DNA of 64,000 nucleotides from Haladaptatus cibarius D43. Its GTDB lineage: Archaea > Halobacteriota > Halobacteria > Halobacteriales > Haladaptataceae. The stretch covers positions 82,003 through 146,002 of the forward strand of contig NZ_JDTH01000011.1 of assembly GCF_000710615.1 (NCBI RefSeq), given 5' to 3'. The notes beneath the pieces are model-generated. The model ran no database searches, had not been told where the DNA came from, and saw only the letters and a list, made by a program, of their open reading frames with translations. Positions 1-10,437 of the stretch are shown one piece after another (position 1 is the first letter of the stretch; every line of letters starts with the position of its first letter). The position numbers and the translations under genes are program-made.

Positions 1-1
1 C

Positions 2-265
2 GACACTGATGTCGCTGCCTGGCTTGACACGATCTTCGACGAGGGAACGATCGACGACTTCGAAGTGACACTGTTGTCAGGTGCGGATTGGTCTCCTGAC
101 CTTGGTGGGATGGAGTTCGCGTTGACCTGCGCGGAGTGTGGTAACACGGTCGATAGCGAAGGAACATCGACTCGCATTGATGGCGATCTCTATCAGTTCT
201 GTTGTCCGTCGTGTGAAGCCCGTTTCGAGGAGAAATATGAACAACTCCAGCAAGGAGCGGACTGA
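2..265 (+). CDS. AsnC/Lrp-family metal regulator, C-terminal part with TRASH domain (5' end outside window)
   Basis: The frame is open from base 2 with no start inside the window, so the GTG at 65 is internal. The visible residues are the end of the RAM-like domain (DTDVAAWLDTIFDEGTIDDF) followed by a TRASH metal-binding domain with CAEC and CCPSC cysteine pairs. The complete paralogue on the minus strand at 19380-19979 has the same arrangement: similar linker, CSIC and CCSSC pairs. TRASH domains in archaeal AsnC proteins are known copper sensors. The neighbour copA starts about 105 bases downstream on the same strand, so control of copA is the likely role (inference). Confidence 0.85.
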   Translation, partial: DTDVAAWLDTIFDEGTIDDFEVTLLSGADWSPDLGGMEFALTCAECGNTVDSEGTSTRIDGDLYQFCCPSCEARFEEKYEQLQQGAD

Positions 266-286
266 GCAACGGTCAACGCGCCAGCG

Positions 287-300
287 CTTTTGAATCGAAG
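287..300 (+). promoter_or_regulatory. Candidate copper operator upstream of copA
   Basis: CTTTTGAATCGAAG lies 71 bases before the copA ATG. Nearly the same 14-mer, CTTTACAATCGAAG, read on the minus strand, precedes the DUF326 copper-protein gene at 18969, and CTTTGCAATCAAAG precedes its remnant at 27543. The shared pattern is CTTTNNAATCRAAG. Recurrence before copper genes suggests a regulator site; no binding evidence exists here. Confidence 0.4.
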
Positions 301-370
301 CTTTTCGAGCTCCTTTTCCGAATAGATGAAAGGACAAATCGATTGAATAGCCAAGCCCTATGATATAGTA

Positions 371-2965
371 ATGAGCCAGCATCGAGTGCACATCGATATT
401 CAGGGAATGAGCTGTGCGAACTGTTCCCAGACCATCGCCGATTCCGTCGAATCCCTTGATGGGGTGTCGGAAGCAAACATCAATTTTGCGACCGACGAAG
501 GAACCATCGAGTACGACTCGGACGAGGTTTCTCCAAAGCAGATCTACGAAGCTATCGAGAGTGCCGGCTATACTCCTGTCACGGAGACGAAAACGATCGG
601 CATTACGGATATGTCGTGTGCGAACTGCTCGGAGACGGTACAGAGCGCGCTCGAGCGGACATCAGGCGTTATCGAAGCGGACGTCAACTTCGCTACTGAC
701 GAGGCACAGGTCAGATACAACCCCGCTGAAGCGACGCTCACGAACCTCTACGATGCTATCGAAGATGCCGGCTACGCACCTGTTCGCGCGGACGGCGAGT
801 CCGGTGAATCTGCCACAGATCGCCGCGATGCCGCTCGGCAGGCCGAAATCCGTAAACAATTACGACTCACTCTGTTCGGTGCCGTACTCTCTGCACCGCT
901 CATTTTCTTCCTTGCTGAGAAATTCATTCTTGGCGGAGGGATTCTTCCGGAGACGGTATTCGGAATCGAGTTCGGCTGGGTCGAGTTCTTGCTCGCGACG
1001 CCGGTTCAAATCGTTCTTGGGTGGGAGTTCTACAAGAACTCCTACAAGGCCCTCGTGAAGAACAAGAGCGCCAACATGGATGTGCTCATCGCGTTGGGCT
1101 CGTCTACGGCGTATCTCTACAGTGTCGTCGTGCTGCTCGGACTGATCGCCGGAAGTCTCTACTTCGACACGGCCGCGCTCATCCTCGTGTTCATCACGCT
1201 CGGCAACTATCTCGAAGCGCGCTCGAAGGGGCAAGCGAGTGACGCGCTACGCAAGTTGTTGGAGATGGAAGCCGACACTGCAACCGTCGTTGATGAAGAC
1301 GGTACCGAGCGCGAGGTACCCATCGAAAACGTGACAGTAGGCGACCGGATGAAGATCCGTCCCGGTGAGAAAATTCCCACTGACGGTGTCGTCGTGGATG
1401 GACAGAGTGCGGTTGACGAATCGATGGTTACCGGAGAATCAGTACCCGTAGAGAAAGAGGAGGGGGACGAGGTCGTCGGATCGACCATCAACGAAAATGG
1501 TGTCCTCGTCGTCGAAGCGACGAAGGTCGGGGAGGACACTGCACTCCAGCAGATCGTTCAGACAGTCAAAGAAGCACAGTCCCGTCAACCCGATATTCAG
1601 AATCTCGCCGACCGAATTTCAGCGTACTTCGTTCCCGTTGTCATCGTGAATGCCTTGTTTTGGGGGGCTATTTGGTATCTTTTCCCCGGAGCACTCGCTG
1701 GCTTCGTGGACGCACTCCCACTGTGGGGATTAGTTGGTGGTGGGCCGACTGCTCTCTCCACGTTCGAGTTCGCGGTCATCGTCTTTGCCAGCGCGGTACT
1801 CATTGCGTGCCCATGTGCGCTCGGGTTAGCAACGCCAGCAGCAACGATGGTTGGCACCACACTGGGTGCGCAGAACGGCGTCCTCTTCAAAGGTGGCGAT
1901 GTTCTGGAACGGGCGAAAGACGTGGATACCGTCGTCTTCGACAAAACAGGTACCCTGACGAAAGGTGAAATGGAACTCACGGACGTCATTGTCTTCGATG
2001 CCGATGGTCAGCCTCGTACGGATGGCGGAGACACAATTGCCAATGGTGGCCAACTGGCCACTCACGAACGTCTCACCGAGGCCGACGTGCTGCGCTTTGC
2101 CGCCAGTGCGGAGAGCGGGAGTGAACATCCACTCGCGCAAGCTATCGTCGAGGGAGCCAAAGAACGTGATATCGAGGTCATGGAACCTGACTCGTTCGAG
2201 AACGTTCCGGGGCACGGTATCCAGGCAACGCTCGGTGGAAGCGAGATTCTCGTCGGCAATCGCAAACTCCTATCCAATAATGACGTCGCTCCGGATCCGG
2301 CCGAAGAAACGATGCAACGTCTCGAAAACGAAGGGAAAACGGCGATGCTCGTCGCGTACGAGGGCGAACTCATTGGGGTGGTCGCTGATGCCGACACGGT
2401 CAAAGAGAGCGCAAGAGATGCGGTAAGTGCGCTTCAGCGGCGTGGCATCGACGTGATGATGATTACCGGTGACAACGAGCGTACTGCCCGTGCTGTCGCC
2501 AAGCAGGTGGGGATCGATTCCCAAAACGTCCGGGCTGGAGTCCTTCCCGAAGACAAATCCGATGCAGTCGAGACAATTCAGGACGAGGGACGGAAGGCGA
2601 TGATGGTTGGTGACGGCGTTAACGACGCGCCGGCGCTCGCTGTCGCATATGTTGGGACTGCTATCGGGAGCGGAACCGACGTTGCCATCGAGGCAGCGGA
2701 CGTAACGCTCATGCGGAATGATCCGCTCGACGTGGTGAAGGCGATCCGTATCTCGGATGCTACGCTCGCAAAGATCAAACAGAACCTCGTGTGGGCGCTG
2801 GGCTACAACACGGCGATGATCCCACTGGCGTCGCTCGGCTTACTTCAGCCGGTGCTGGCTGCGGGTGCAATGGCATTCTCCAGCGTGTCGGTGCTCACGA
2901 ACAGTTTGCTGTTCCGCCAATACACTCCTGACCACGATTACAAACTCTTCGGCAGACTGCGCTAA
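371..2965 (+). CDS. copA: Copper-exporting P1B-type ATPase CopA
   Basis: This 864-residue membrane pump exports Cu+ from the cytoplasm using ATP. Two N-terminal HMA domains carry GMSCANC (Cys15, Cys18) and DMSCANC (Cys83, Cys86). Eight membrane segments are expected. The transmembrane metal site is C480-P481-C482, the phosphorylated aspartate is D524 in DKTGT, and TGES, TGDN and GDGVNDAP motifs are present. The CPC motif with tandem CxxC HMA domains marks the Cu+/Ag+ subgroup (P1B-1). Length is normal. The ATG at 371 opens the first HMA domain at once. It follows an AsnC/TRASH regulator fragment, the usual haloarchaeal partner. Confidence 0.95.
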   Translation: MSQHRVHIDIQGMSCANCSQTIADSVESLDGVSEANINFATDEGTIEYDSDEVSPKQIYEAIESAGYTPVTETKTIGITDMSCANCSETVQSALERTSGVIEADVNFATDEAQVRYNPAEATLTNLYDAIEDAGYAPVRADGESGESATDRRDAARQAEIRKQLRLTLFGAVLSAPLIFFLAEKFILGGGILPETVFGIEFGWVEFLLATPVQIVLGWEFYKNSYKALVKNKSANMDVLIALGSSTAYLYSVVVLLGLIAGSLYFDTAALILVFITLGNYLEARSKGQASDALRKLLEMEADTATVVDEDGTEREVPIENVTVGDRMKIRPGEKIPTDGVVVDGQSAVDESMVTGESVPVEKEEGDEVVGSTINENGVLVVEATKVGEDTALQQIVQTVKEAQSRQPDIQNLADRISAYFVPVVIVNALFWGAIWYLFPGALAGFVDALPLWGLVGGGPTALSTFEFAVIVFASAVLIACPCALGLATPAATMVGTTLGAQNGVLFKGGDVLERAKDVDTVVFDKTGTLTKGEMELTDVIVFDADGQPRTDGGDTIANGGQLATHERLTEADVLRFAASAESGSEHPLAQAIVEGAKERDIEVMEPDSFENVPGHGIQATLGGSEILVGNRKLLSNNDVAPDPAEETMQRLENEGKTAMLVAYEGELIGVVADADTVKESARDAVSALQRRGIDVMMITGDNERTARAVAKQVGIDSQNVRAGVLPEDKSDAVETIQDEGRKAMMVGDGVNDAPALAVAYVGTAIGSGTDVAIEAADVTLMRNDPLDVVKAIRISDATLAKIKQNLVWALGYNTAMIPLASLGLLQPVLAAGAMAFSSVSVLTNSLLFRQYTPDHDYKLFGRLR

Positions 2966-3099
2966 CGATCCGTTTCACACTTCACTAGTGGTGAGTCAAT
3001 TACTCCGAACGTGACTGCAGCTAACGTGTGCGGAACGACGGTTCACCATCATCGGTCTGTTCCTCGACATTCGTACAAGTGAAATGAATGAACGTTTTT

Positions 3100-3897
3100 T
3101 CAATCTTCGATCCGGACATCGAACTGGGTCGTAATCAGATTTCCATCCGGTTTGATCTGTAGGTATAGCCGATATCGACCTGGTGTCGGGAATGTTGTAC
3201 CGAACTCGACGCGACCTGGTTGTGGCGTTGTGTTCTTCGGATGTATATGGAGATACGCGAGATCTCCCTCCCGAAGTGCCACAAGATGACCTCGTGCTCC
3301 TAAATAATCCCGTAAGTCCGAAACAGAATCGCCGTCACGACGTATCTCGAATGATACCTGCGTCTCTTCGTTCGCGCCAATATCGTCGGTGCGTAGTTCG
3401 ACCGTATATTCTTCTGCCGTCGTTTGTCGCGCTATCTCCGGATCCGATTCGAACGTGGTAGAACCGGGTACGAAGAGATCAAATCCGAGCGTCATTGACC
3501 GACCTGCAATCGCGATATCTACGAATGCACGATACACTCCTGGCTCGGGAAGTGTGAAATCTTCGACGCGGCACGTGCCATCCGAGTCGATATCGGGATG
3601 TAAGTGCTGAAAATGAGCCAAATCTCGGCGCACTACGATCAAGTGAAGGAGCTCTCCGTGTGAATCTTCGAATTCAGTTACTGTATCCCCCTCATGAGTC
3701 ACGACTTGAAACGACCAAGCGGTCGGGACGCCGGACTCAAATCGAATTTCCGACGGTACCAGTCGAAATTCGTCGCTGGCAACCGACAGTCCATCTACTG
3801 CCGTGTGTCCACCCGAACTGGAAGCGGATGTCTCATCTTGAAACTCCGTGTCGTGACTCTCATGATCGGACTGCTCCCCCATAACACTGGGTACCAT
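3100..3897 (-). CDS. Copper-associated protein with two HxHP-containing beta domains
   Basis: 265 residues, no signal peptide or membrane segment evident. Two similar halves are visible: LLHLIVVRRDLAHFQHLHPD (about residues 85-105) and GHLVALREGDLAYLHIHP (about 203-221), each ending in a His-rich HLHP/HIHP turn and followed by a 'PGRYRLYLQ'-type strand. Proteins with this repeated pattern occur beside heavy-metal ATPases in actinobacteria and haloarchaea; their function is not established. The paired histidines suggest metal binding. It converges on copA. The first ATG is used; a slightly later start at residue 6 is possible. Confidence 0.7.
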   Translation of the reverse strand: MVPSVMGEQSDHESHDTEFQDETSASSSGGHTAVDGLSVASDEFRLVPSEIRFESGVPTAWSFQVVTHEGDTVTEFEDSHGELLHLIVVRRDLAHFQHLHPDIDSDGTCRVEDFTLPEPGVYRAFVDIAIAGRSMTLGFDLFVPGSTTFESDPEIARQTTAEEYTVELRTDDIGANEETQVSFEIRRDGDSVSDLRDYLGARGHLVALREGDLAYLHIHPKNTTPQPGRVEFGTTFPTPGRYRLYLQIKPDGNLITTQFDVRIED

Positions 3898-4652
3898 TGC
3901 TATCCTCTTACCGGTTTCTCCAGTCGTTGAAATCTGGGCAATGCATGGGGGTACAGATACAAAATTTTGATCGGTGCATAGTTACCGCTTGTTCGTCCGG
4001 CCAACCGATTGATTCGAATGTAATGTCTCTCGGTATCTTCGCAGGCCACGCTCTACTTGACGGGTTTTGATAGTTGCAAACGCTCTAAATCCCTTCACAC
4101 GCTAGTATTGTGTATAGAAATAGCTGAGAAAGTGAGATTAACGAACATACTTGTAGACGCCCCCTCATCGATGGTCTGTTGGTCAAAACGCCATTAGTCG
4201 TAACTCCCCTATCGGTGTATATGGATAGTGGCGGGACAAAGCGAGCATACCTACACTGCCGACTAACTTTTACACATTCATTCCTCTGCGACGGCCATTT
4301 CATTAGTAAACCGTCCCCATCAACCCCCGTCAGCTGTAATATTTTCTATTTTATTTTCTAAATCAGGAAGCAACGAACACATCGTTCGAAGAGACCCTCT
4401 TCTCTCCTTTGAACGTCTGACGGCGTTGTATGGGCTTGAACGGATTTTTATCCAGTTTGAGCTACACTGATTAACCTCGATAGATCGTTATCACCACCAT
4501 CTCAAATTTTGATACTACGGCTTAATATCAGAATACACCTTACTGAATCACCGCCCTCTCACCGTTCACCTTATTTTCTAAGCAATACGGGCGTTTTCTG
4601 AAATTATATTGTGCGAAAGTGGCTAATACGATTCCTTCATTGGTATTGGTGG
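3898..4652. other. AT-rich intergenic region without a recognisable gene
   Basis: About 750 bases that are clearly more AT-rich than the flanks. Short open frames on both strands (for example 4085-4303 and 4179-4361) overlap each other and resemble nothing known. It must contain promoters for the leftward gene ending at 3100 and for the rightward operon from 4653. No RNA gene was recognised. Confidence 0.5.
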
Positions 4653-4850
4653 ATGACAACAACACTCATTGTTGAAGGAATGACTTGCGGTGGTTGTGAA
4701 CAGAACGTCATCGACGCACTCGAAGCGGTGGAGGGCGTTTCGAATGCGAACGCGGACAGAGAAGCAAACACGGCGTCCGTCGAGGGTTCCGCGAAGACGG
4801 ACGCACTCATCGGTGCTGTCGAGGACGCTGGATACGACGCGAGTGCGTAA
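4653..4850 (+). CDS. HMA-domain metallochaperone (CopZ-like)
   Basis: 65 residues, a single heavy-metal-associated domain. MTTTLIVEGMTCGGC places the metal-binding CxxC at residues 12-15, and the rest follows the usual beta-alpha-beta pattern ending in a GYDASA strand. The ATG at 4653 is chosen because an upstream in-frame ATG at 4611 would add a Trp-rich tail unlike the family. The gene ends 23 bases before the substrate-binding protein of the ABC operon, so it is probably that operon's first gene. Such chaperones pass Cu+ to ATPases; here the neighbour is an importer-type ABC system, which is unusual. A similar protein is encoded at 20056-20253. Confidence 0.88.
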   Translation: MTTTLIVEGMTCGGCEQNVIDALEAVEGVSNANADREANTASVEGSAKTDALIGAVEDAGYDASA

Positions 4851-4873
4851 CCGACCCGATACGGGACGAAACA

Positions 4874-6478
4874 ATGACAAACAAAAACATCACTCGGCGA
4901 AGCGCAGTACAAATAATCGGTGCGGGCAGTCTAATTGGGCTCGCTGGCTGTTCGAGTTCATCGGATTCTCCCAACCAATCGGATCCATACGGTTCGTCCA
5001 CTTCGACTACGGGCGGAGGCGATGGTGCCACCAACGGTTCGAAGAGTGCGACGGTTGCCCTCGCGACAGACCTCACTGCTGGCACGTGGGGCGTGTACGG
5101 CGGTGTGATGCCGTATTATACAAACATTCTCGAACCACTCATTTGGGTTTCGAAGGATATGAAACTCGAACCGTGGCTCGCTACGGAGTGGAAGGCAACC
5201 GGTGAAACGACGTGGGAGTTCACGCTCCGCGAGGACGTCACGTTCCACAACGGCAAGCCGCTCACCGCCGAAGCGGTCGTTTTCTCGTTCCATCAACTCC
5301 TCGATGAGTGGTCGTGGGCACCCGGATGGCTCCACGTCGAAAAGGACGGCGTGAAGGCACTCGATAAGACGACGGTCGAGTTTACCACGACCGACCCTTT
5401 CCCGACGTTCCCTGGAACCATTGCTCACAACATGGTTGCAATCCAACACCCAGACCGTGACCGTAAGGCAGGAGAGGTTATCGGGACGGGACCGTTCCAA
5501 GTCGAGACCGTAAAGAAAGAACAGTTCGTTCAAACGACGGCGTTCGAGGACTACTGGAACGACCCGCCGAAACTATCGGGTCTGAAGTTCCGTGTTATCA
5601 CGGATGCAAATACGCGTGCATTGTCGCTGTCGGCACATGAAACGGACGTCGCGTATCAGCCTCCTCGGAACAAGATAAATTCGATTCGGAAAGCCTCGAA
5701 AACGAACGTCGAGACACAAGGCTCGCCGTCCGCAGGCTATCTCGGTATCAATCTCTACAAATCGCCGACTGACGACGTGAAACTTCGGAAGGCGCTAAAC
5801 TATGCAGTCAACCAGAACGCCATCGTCGAATCCATCCTCAGTGGGGTCGGCAAACCGGCGCGCGGTTCAATCGCCCCGAGCATCTACTGGTCGGCCCACG
5901 ACCAACTTCCCGAGTACGGCCAGAACAAGTCCAAAGCGAAGTCTCTCGTAAAGTCCTCAAATTATGACGGCGAGGCGCTCAAACTCCTCGTCAGCACGGA
6001 TATGACCGACGGGAATCTGCTCGCCCAGGCCGTTGCCCAACAGATGGAAGCGGTCGGTGTCAGCATCGACATCCAGGTGTTGGAGGATGCCGCGTTCAAC
6101 GACGCCGAGCGCAACGGACAGGGCCATCTCGCACTGAGCGAGAAAGGGACGAACAGCGGCGCGGCGGACTACGTCATCTACGAGAGTTTCCACTCGGAAG
6201 GGGACATGAACGAGCGACTGTACGGCGACGAAGGAACTGGTCTCTACAACCTCGGTTCGAAGGTAGACTCACTTCTGAAGACCGGATTCCAAACGGGGAG
6301 CAAGGAGAAGAAGAAGGAGGTTTATCGAGAGGTTCAACGGATGATCGCTGAGAAGGCGGTTATCGTTCCGCTGTACTACAGCGAGTACGTCGTCGCGGCG
6401 TTTCGTGACGTGAACAATCTTGACCTTCGACCCATCCCCGAGATGGTTCGGTGGGATAGTCTGACGCATACAAACTGA
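4874..6478 (+). CDS. ABC transporter substrate-binding lipoprotein, peptide/nickel (SBP_bac_5) family
   Basis: 534 residues. The leader has a twin-arginine pair (R8-R9) and a lipobox LAGC with Cys26, followed by a Ser/Gly/Thr-rich linker, so the protein is exported by Tat and lipid-anchored outside the cell. The body has the family pattern: LAT-EWKA, WEFTLREDVTFHNGKPLTAE, a GTGPF turn and the C-terminal lobe. Length matches DppA/NikA-type proteins. It heads the binding-protein, permease, permease, ATPase, ATPase set. Substrate (peptide, nickel or a metal chelate) cannot be told; the HMA gene before it and the metal-resistance context make a metal complex plausible. Confidence 0.9.
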   Translation: MTNKNITRRSAVQIIGAGSLIGLAGCSSSSDSPNQSDPYGSSTSTTGGGDGATNGSKSATVALATDLTAGTWGVYGGVMPYYTNILEPLIWVSKDMKLEPWLATEWKATGETTWEFTLREDVTFHNGKPLTAEAVVFSFHQLLDEWSWAPGWLHVEKDGVKALDKTTVEFTTTDPFPTFPGTIAHNMVAIQHPDRDRKAGEVIGTGPFQVETVKKEQFVQTTAFEDYWNDPPKLSGLKFRVITDANTRALSLSAHETDVAYQPPRNKINSIRKASKTNVETQGSPSAGYLGINLYKSPTDDVKLRKALNYAVNQNAIVESILSGVGKPARGSIAPSIYWSAHDQLPEYGQNKSKAKSLVKSSNYDGEALKLLVSTDMTDGNLLAQAVAQQMEAVGVSIDIQVLEDAAFNDAERNGQGHLALSEKGTNSGAADYVIYESFHSEGDMNERLYGDEGTGLYNLGSKVDSLLKTGFQTGSKEKKKEVYREVQRMIAEKAVIVPLYYSEYVVAAFRDVNNLDLRPIPEMVRWDSLTHTN

Positions 6479-6489
6479 GGCACGACAGA

Positions 6490-7437
6490 ATGTGGAAATT
6501 CATCGTTCGTCGAACCGCAACCGCTCTGCTCGTCCTCGTCGGCGTTTCGATACTCACGTACGCCTTAATGTTCTTCACGCCCGGCGATCCCGCGACGACG
6601 ATACTTCGTAAGCAGATGGGAGGCCGAACACCATCAAGTATGGCCGTCCAACAGTTTCGCGTTCAACACGGTCTCAATGACCCAATTCCGATTCAATACG
6701 CGAACTGGGTCTGGGACATTCTCCACGGAAACCTTCGCCAATCGTATTACGAGAACACACCGGTGTCCGCGATGATTATGAACCGTGTGTGGCCCACGCT
6801 TGAACTCGCCGTCGCAGCGATGGCCGTATCGTTGGCTATTTCGCTCCCTGCCGGCGTCTTCAGCGCGGTTCACAAAGGAAAGATGCCCGACTACCTCAGT
6901 CAGTTCGCTGCACTGCTCGGCGTATCGATGCCCAACTTCTGGCTGGGCTATCTACTCATCATCGTCTTCTCTCTCGAACTCGGTGTCCTTCCGGTGTCCG
7001 GCGTTGGGAGTTTCGAACGGTTGATTCTCCCTGCCGTGACGCTTGGAACCGGGATGGCCGCTATCGTGACCCGACTCGTCCGGTCATCGATGCTCGAGGT
7101 GCTGGACGATGAATACATTCGGACGGCCCGTGCGAAGGGGTTAAGAGAACGGATTGTCGTCTACAAACACGCACTTCGGAATGCACTCATCCCGGTCGTA
7201 ACCATCGTCGGTCTCCAGTTCGGTTATCTGCTCAACGGTGCTGTCGTGGTGGAAATCGTCTTCCAACGACCGGGTCTCGGAAGCTTGCTCATCAATGCCA
7301 TTTTCGCCCGCGATTACCCCGTTGTGCAGGGATTAGTGTTGCTTATCGCGGCCATCTTCGTCCTGACGAACTTCGCTGTGGATATCGTTTATCGCTATAT
7401 TGACCCACGAATCTCGTTCGAGGGGGCCAGCGCATGA
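6490..7437 (+). CDS. ABC transporter permease, DppB/NikB type
   Basis: 315 residues with about six membrane helices. It begins with the RRTATALLVLVGVSILTYAL helix typical of DppB, and the binding-protein-dependent transport motif is visible near residues 215-235 (EYIRTARAKGLRERIVVYKHA). It starts 11 bases after the substrate-binding gene and its stop overlaps the next permease start by four bases (ATGA), so translation is probably coupled. It forms the membrane channel with the next gene product. Confidence 0.92.
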   Translation: MWKFIVRRTATALLVLVGVSILTYALMFFTPGDPATTILRKQMGGRTPSSMAVQQFRVQHGLNDPIPIQYANWVWDILHGNLRQSYYENTPVSAMIMNRVWPTLELAVAAMAVSLAISLPAGVFSAVHKGKMPDYLSQFAALLGVSMPNFWLGYLLIIVFSLELGVLPVSGVGSFERLILPAVTLGTGMAAIVTRLVRSSMLEVLDDEYIRTARAKGLRERIVVYKHALRNALIPVVTIVGLQFGYLLNGAVVVEIVFQRPGLGSLLINAIFARDYPVVQGLVLLIAAIFVLTNFAVDIVYRYIDPRISFEGASA

Positions 7438-8366
7438 GCGATTCAGAATCCGATGCGATGACTGACGGCGGCGTCGTGGACGAGACGCGATTCCCGCGAT
7501 ATCGATCCGCCGTCGAGTCACGAGCGTTCCGCCAGTTCACCGCGAACAAACTGAACATCATCGGCCTTGTCATCGTCGTGACGGTGCTTTTCGGTGCGGT
7601 ATTCGCCCCGGTTCTCACGACGTACAATCCGGAAAAGGGAGACCTCTTCGACCGATTGGAGCCACCATCAGAGGAACATCTCCTCGGAACTGACCAACTC
7701 GGTCGCGACGTTTTCGCCCGACTTCTCTATGGCGCGCGCATTTCGCTGGGAATCGCCGTTACGGTGGTGGGCATCACGTTGGTCATCGGAACCGCTGTCG
7801 GAGTGACAGCGGGATATGCAGGTGGATACGTGGACGAGGCGCTCATGCGCTTCGTGGATATCCTGCTCGCGTTCCCAGGAATTCTCCTCGCGCTTGTTAT
7901 CGCGGGAATCCTCGGGCCGAGTCTCACGAACATCATGATTGCACTTGCCGTCGTCGGCTGGACGCAGTACGCGAGGGTCGTTCGCGGAAGCGTCCTCTCC
8001 GTGAAGGAAATGGAGTATGTTCGAGCCGCGCAATTGATGGGCGTCTCACGAACTCGTATCGTTCTCAAACACATCATTCCGAACGTCATCGCGCCGGTCG
8101 TCGTACTTGGCACGATGGATATGGCATACGTCATCCTCGGGACGGCGGGGCTATCATTCCTCGGTCTCGGCGCCCAACCGCCGACACCCGAATGGGGAAC
8201 GATGTTGGCCTCCGGACGAAACTACCTCCAGGATGCGTGGTGGGTCGTGAACTTCCCCGGATTGGCGATTATGCTCGTCGTTCTCGGATTCAACCTCCTC
8301 GGTGATGGCCTTCGTGACCTTCTCGACCCCAAGGATATGGCCGATATGGAGGACAAGGGATTATGA
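7434..8366 (+). CDS. ABC transporter permease, DppC/NikC type
   Basis: 310 residues. After a hydrophilic N-terminus of about 35 residues come six predicted helices. The EAA-like loop reads EYVRAAQLMGVSRTRIVLKH and the C-terminus has the GLSFLGLGAQPPTPEWGTML segment characteristic of DppC. The start overlaps the previous stop by four bases and the stop overlaps the next start by four bases. It is the second channel subunit of the importer. Confidence 0.92.
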   Translation: MSDSESDAMTDGGVVDETRFPRYRSAVESRAFRQFTANKLNIIGLVIVVTVLFGAVFAPVLTTYNPEKGDLFDRLEPPSEEHLLGTDQLGRDVFARLLYGARISLGIAVTVVGITLVIGTAVGVTAGYAGGYVDEALMRFVDILLAFPGILLALVIAGILGPSLTNIMIALAVVGWTQYARVVRGSVLSVKEMEYVRAAQLMGVSRTRIVLKHIIPNVIAPVVVLGTMDMAYVILGTAGLSFLGLGAQPPTPEWGTMLASGRNYLQDAWWVVNFPGLAIMLVVLGFNLLGDGLRDLLDPKDMADMEDKGL

Positions 8367-9421
8367 GCAAACCATTACTCGAAATTGACGACTTACATAC
8401 GCGATTCAGCACGCACGAAGGAACCGTTCACGCGGTCAACGGCGTCTCATTCTCTGTTGACCACGGCGAAATCGTCGGTATCGTTGGAGAAAGCGGGAGT
8501 GGGAAGTCCGTAACCGCACTCTCGCTTATGCGTCTCGAAAATCCGGGTCGTATCGTCGATGGCTCGATACGGTTTCAGGGAACAGAGTTAACGACGGCGT
8601 CATCCCAAGATATTCGCCGTCTCCGCGGCGGTGGGATGTCGATGGTCTTCCAAGACCCGATGACAACGTTGAACCCTGTCTTTACGGTGCGCGATCAAAT
8701 CATCGAATCGCTCAAGGTACACGAGAAACCGAACTCGCAGAGCCTCCTCGACTTTCTCAACGCACCACTGTTCAGCAATCGGTCAGAACACAAACGCAAA
8801 CAGGAACGCGCAGTTGAGTTGATGGAACAGGTTGGTATTCCCTACCCTGCGGAACGTGCTGACGCGTATCCTCACGAGTTTAGTGGGGGTATGCGTCAGC
8901 GCGTAATGCTCGCTATCGCACTCGCGAGCGAACCCGATCTCCTCATCGCGGACGAACCGACGACCGCACTGGACGTGACCATCCAGGCACAGATTCTGCG
9001 TGAACTGAAAACACTCAACGAAACGCATGGAATGAGCATTCTGATGGTAACCCACGACCTCGGTGTCGTCTCCGAGGTGTGCGATCGCGTCATCGTCATG
9101 TACGGTGGCGAGGTGATGGAAACCGGCTCAACGGACGACGTGCTCTCCGATCCGAAACACCCCTACACGAAGGCACTCCTCGACTGTATGCCACAGAATA
9201 CGAGGCGCAAAGAACCACTCAACGTCATCGAAGGACAGGTACCGGATATGGTCGGTGGGACGACTGGTTGTCCGTTTGCCGACCGTTGTTCCCACACAAC
9301 GAATGCCTGTACTAACGGCCCAATTCCGGAACACGACGTCGGTTCCGATCGCGTAGTGAAATGTGATGAAATCGAGTTCGTTAGCGATGCTGGTGTGGCG
9401 AGCGGTGGTGATGCCGAATGA
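8363..9421 (+). CDS. ABC transporter ATP-binding protein, DppD/OppD type
   Basis: 352 residues. Walker A GESGSGKS lies near residue 41, the signature is FSGGMRQR, and Walker B is LLIADEP followed by [11 protein letters not shown]. The C-terminal oligopeptide-type extension carries cysteines in GCPFADRC, a region known in this family to hold a possible Fe-S site. Overlaps of four bases join it to both neighbours. It supplies ATP hydrolysis for uptake together with the following ATPase. Confidence 0.92.
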   Translation: MSKPLLEIDDLHTRFSTHEGTVHAVNGVSFSVDHGEIVGIVGESGSGKSVTALSLMRLENPGRIVDGSIRFQGTELTTASSQDIRRLRGGGMSMVFQDPMTTLNPVFTVRDQIIESLKVHEKPNSQSLLDFLNAPLFSNRSEHKRKQERAVELMEQVGIPYPAERADAYPHEFSGGMRQRVMLAIALASEPDLLIADEPTTALDVTIQAQILRELKTLNETHGMSILMVTHDLGVVSEVCDRVIVMYGGEVMETGSTDDVLSDPKHPYTKALLDCMPQNTRRKEPLNVIEGQVPDMVGGTTGCPFADRCSHTTNACTNGPIPEHDVGSDRVVKCDEIEFVSDAGVASGGDAE

Positions 9422-10437
9422 GCCTTCAGCAACCCATGACAGGTTCGACGCCGGTCTTCGAAATCGAATCCGTCACGAAACGCTTCGCGCTCTCCGATTC
9501 GTTGCTCGACCGAGCCATCGGGACACGGGAGTTCGTCACCGCCGTCGACGATGTCTCCTTGACTATCCACGAGGGTGAAACGCTCGGACTCGTTGGAGAG
9601 AGCGGGAGCGGTAAATCGACGCTTGCGAACCTGATTACCGGGCTATACGAACCGACCGAGGGGACGATTTCCTTCGACGGTGAGCCAGTCGGTCACGTTT
9701 CCGCTCGATCGACCGACGTGCGCTCGGAAATCGGGATGGTATTTCAGAATCCGAAAGCGAGTATCGACCCCCGAATGTCGATTCGGGATGCTATCGAGGA
9801 GCCGATGAAAGCACAGGGCTGGTCACGCACTCGTCGCGAGGAGCGAATCGAAGAGTTGCTCACGCTGGTCAACTTGTCGGAGCATCACGCTGACCGCTAC
9901 GCTCACGAACTCTCGGGCGGACAGGCACAACGAGTTGCTATTGCACGTGCGGTCGCACTCGAACCACGTGTGCTGGTGCTCGACGAACCCACATCGGCAC
10001 TCGACGTGAGTGTTCAAGCGAAAATCACCAATCTACTGGTCGAACTGCAGGAGACGCTCGGCCTCACGATGCTGTTCATCGCACACGACCTCAGTGTCGT
10101 CGAACACATCGCCGACCGTGTCGCCGTCATGTATCTTGGGCAGGTCATGGAAGTTGCACCGACCGAACAACTGTTCGAACAACCAACGCACCCCTATACG
10201 AGTGCACTCCTTTCCGCGATTCCGGAGGTCGGGCCGGATGATGGCGAAACGGTGATTCTGGACGGAGATATTCCAAGCCCAGTGAATCCTCCGAGTGGCT
10301 GTGTTTTCCACACCCGGTGTCCGATTGCGCGACCGGAGTGTGCCGAAATCAACCCTCAGTACGAGGGTATTAGTCATGGACGGACAAAGTGTCTATATCC
10401 TATAGATGATGAAATCGAATCGGAGGCGGAACAATGA
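9418..10437 (+). CDS. ABC transporter ATP-binding protein, DppF/OppF type
   Basis: 339 residues. Walker [10 protein letters not shown], the LSGGQAQRVAIARA signature and Walker B VLVLDEPTSALDVSVQAK are intact. The C-terminal Cys motif is CVFHTRCPIARPEC, typical of OppF/DppF. The start overlaps the stop of the DppD-type gene, and its own stop overlaps the start of the following gene (ATGA), so the unrelated downstream gene is translationally tied to the transporter. Confidence 0.92.
   Translation: MSLQQPMTGSTPVFEIESVTKRFALSDSLLDRAIGTREFVTAVDDVSLTIHEGETLGLVGESGSGKSTLANLITGLYEPTEGTISFDGEPVGHVSARSTDVRSEIGMVFQNPKASIDPRMSIRDAIEEPMKAQGWSRTRREERIEELLTLVNLSEHHADRYAHELSGGQAQRVAIARAVALEPRVLVLDEPTSALDVSVQAKITNLLVELQETLGLTMLFIAHDLSVVEHIADRVAVMYLGQVMEVAPTEQLFEQPTHPYTSALLSAIPEVGPDDGETVILDGDIPSPVNPPSGCVFHTRCPIARPECAEINPQYEGISHGRTKCLYPIDDEIESEAEQ

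Noticed and set aside
4085..4361. Overlapping small frames in the AT-rich gap
   Set aside because: Frames on both strands cover the same bases, with irregular composition and no similarity to known proteins.
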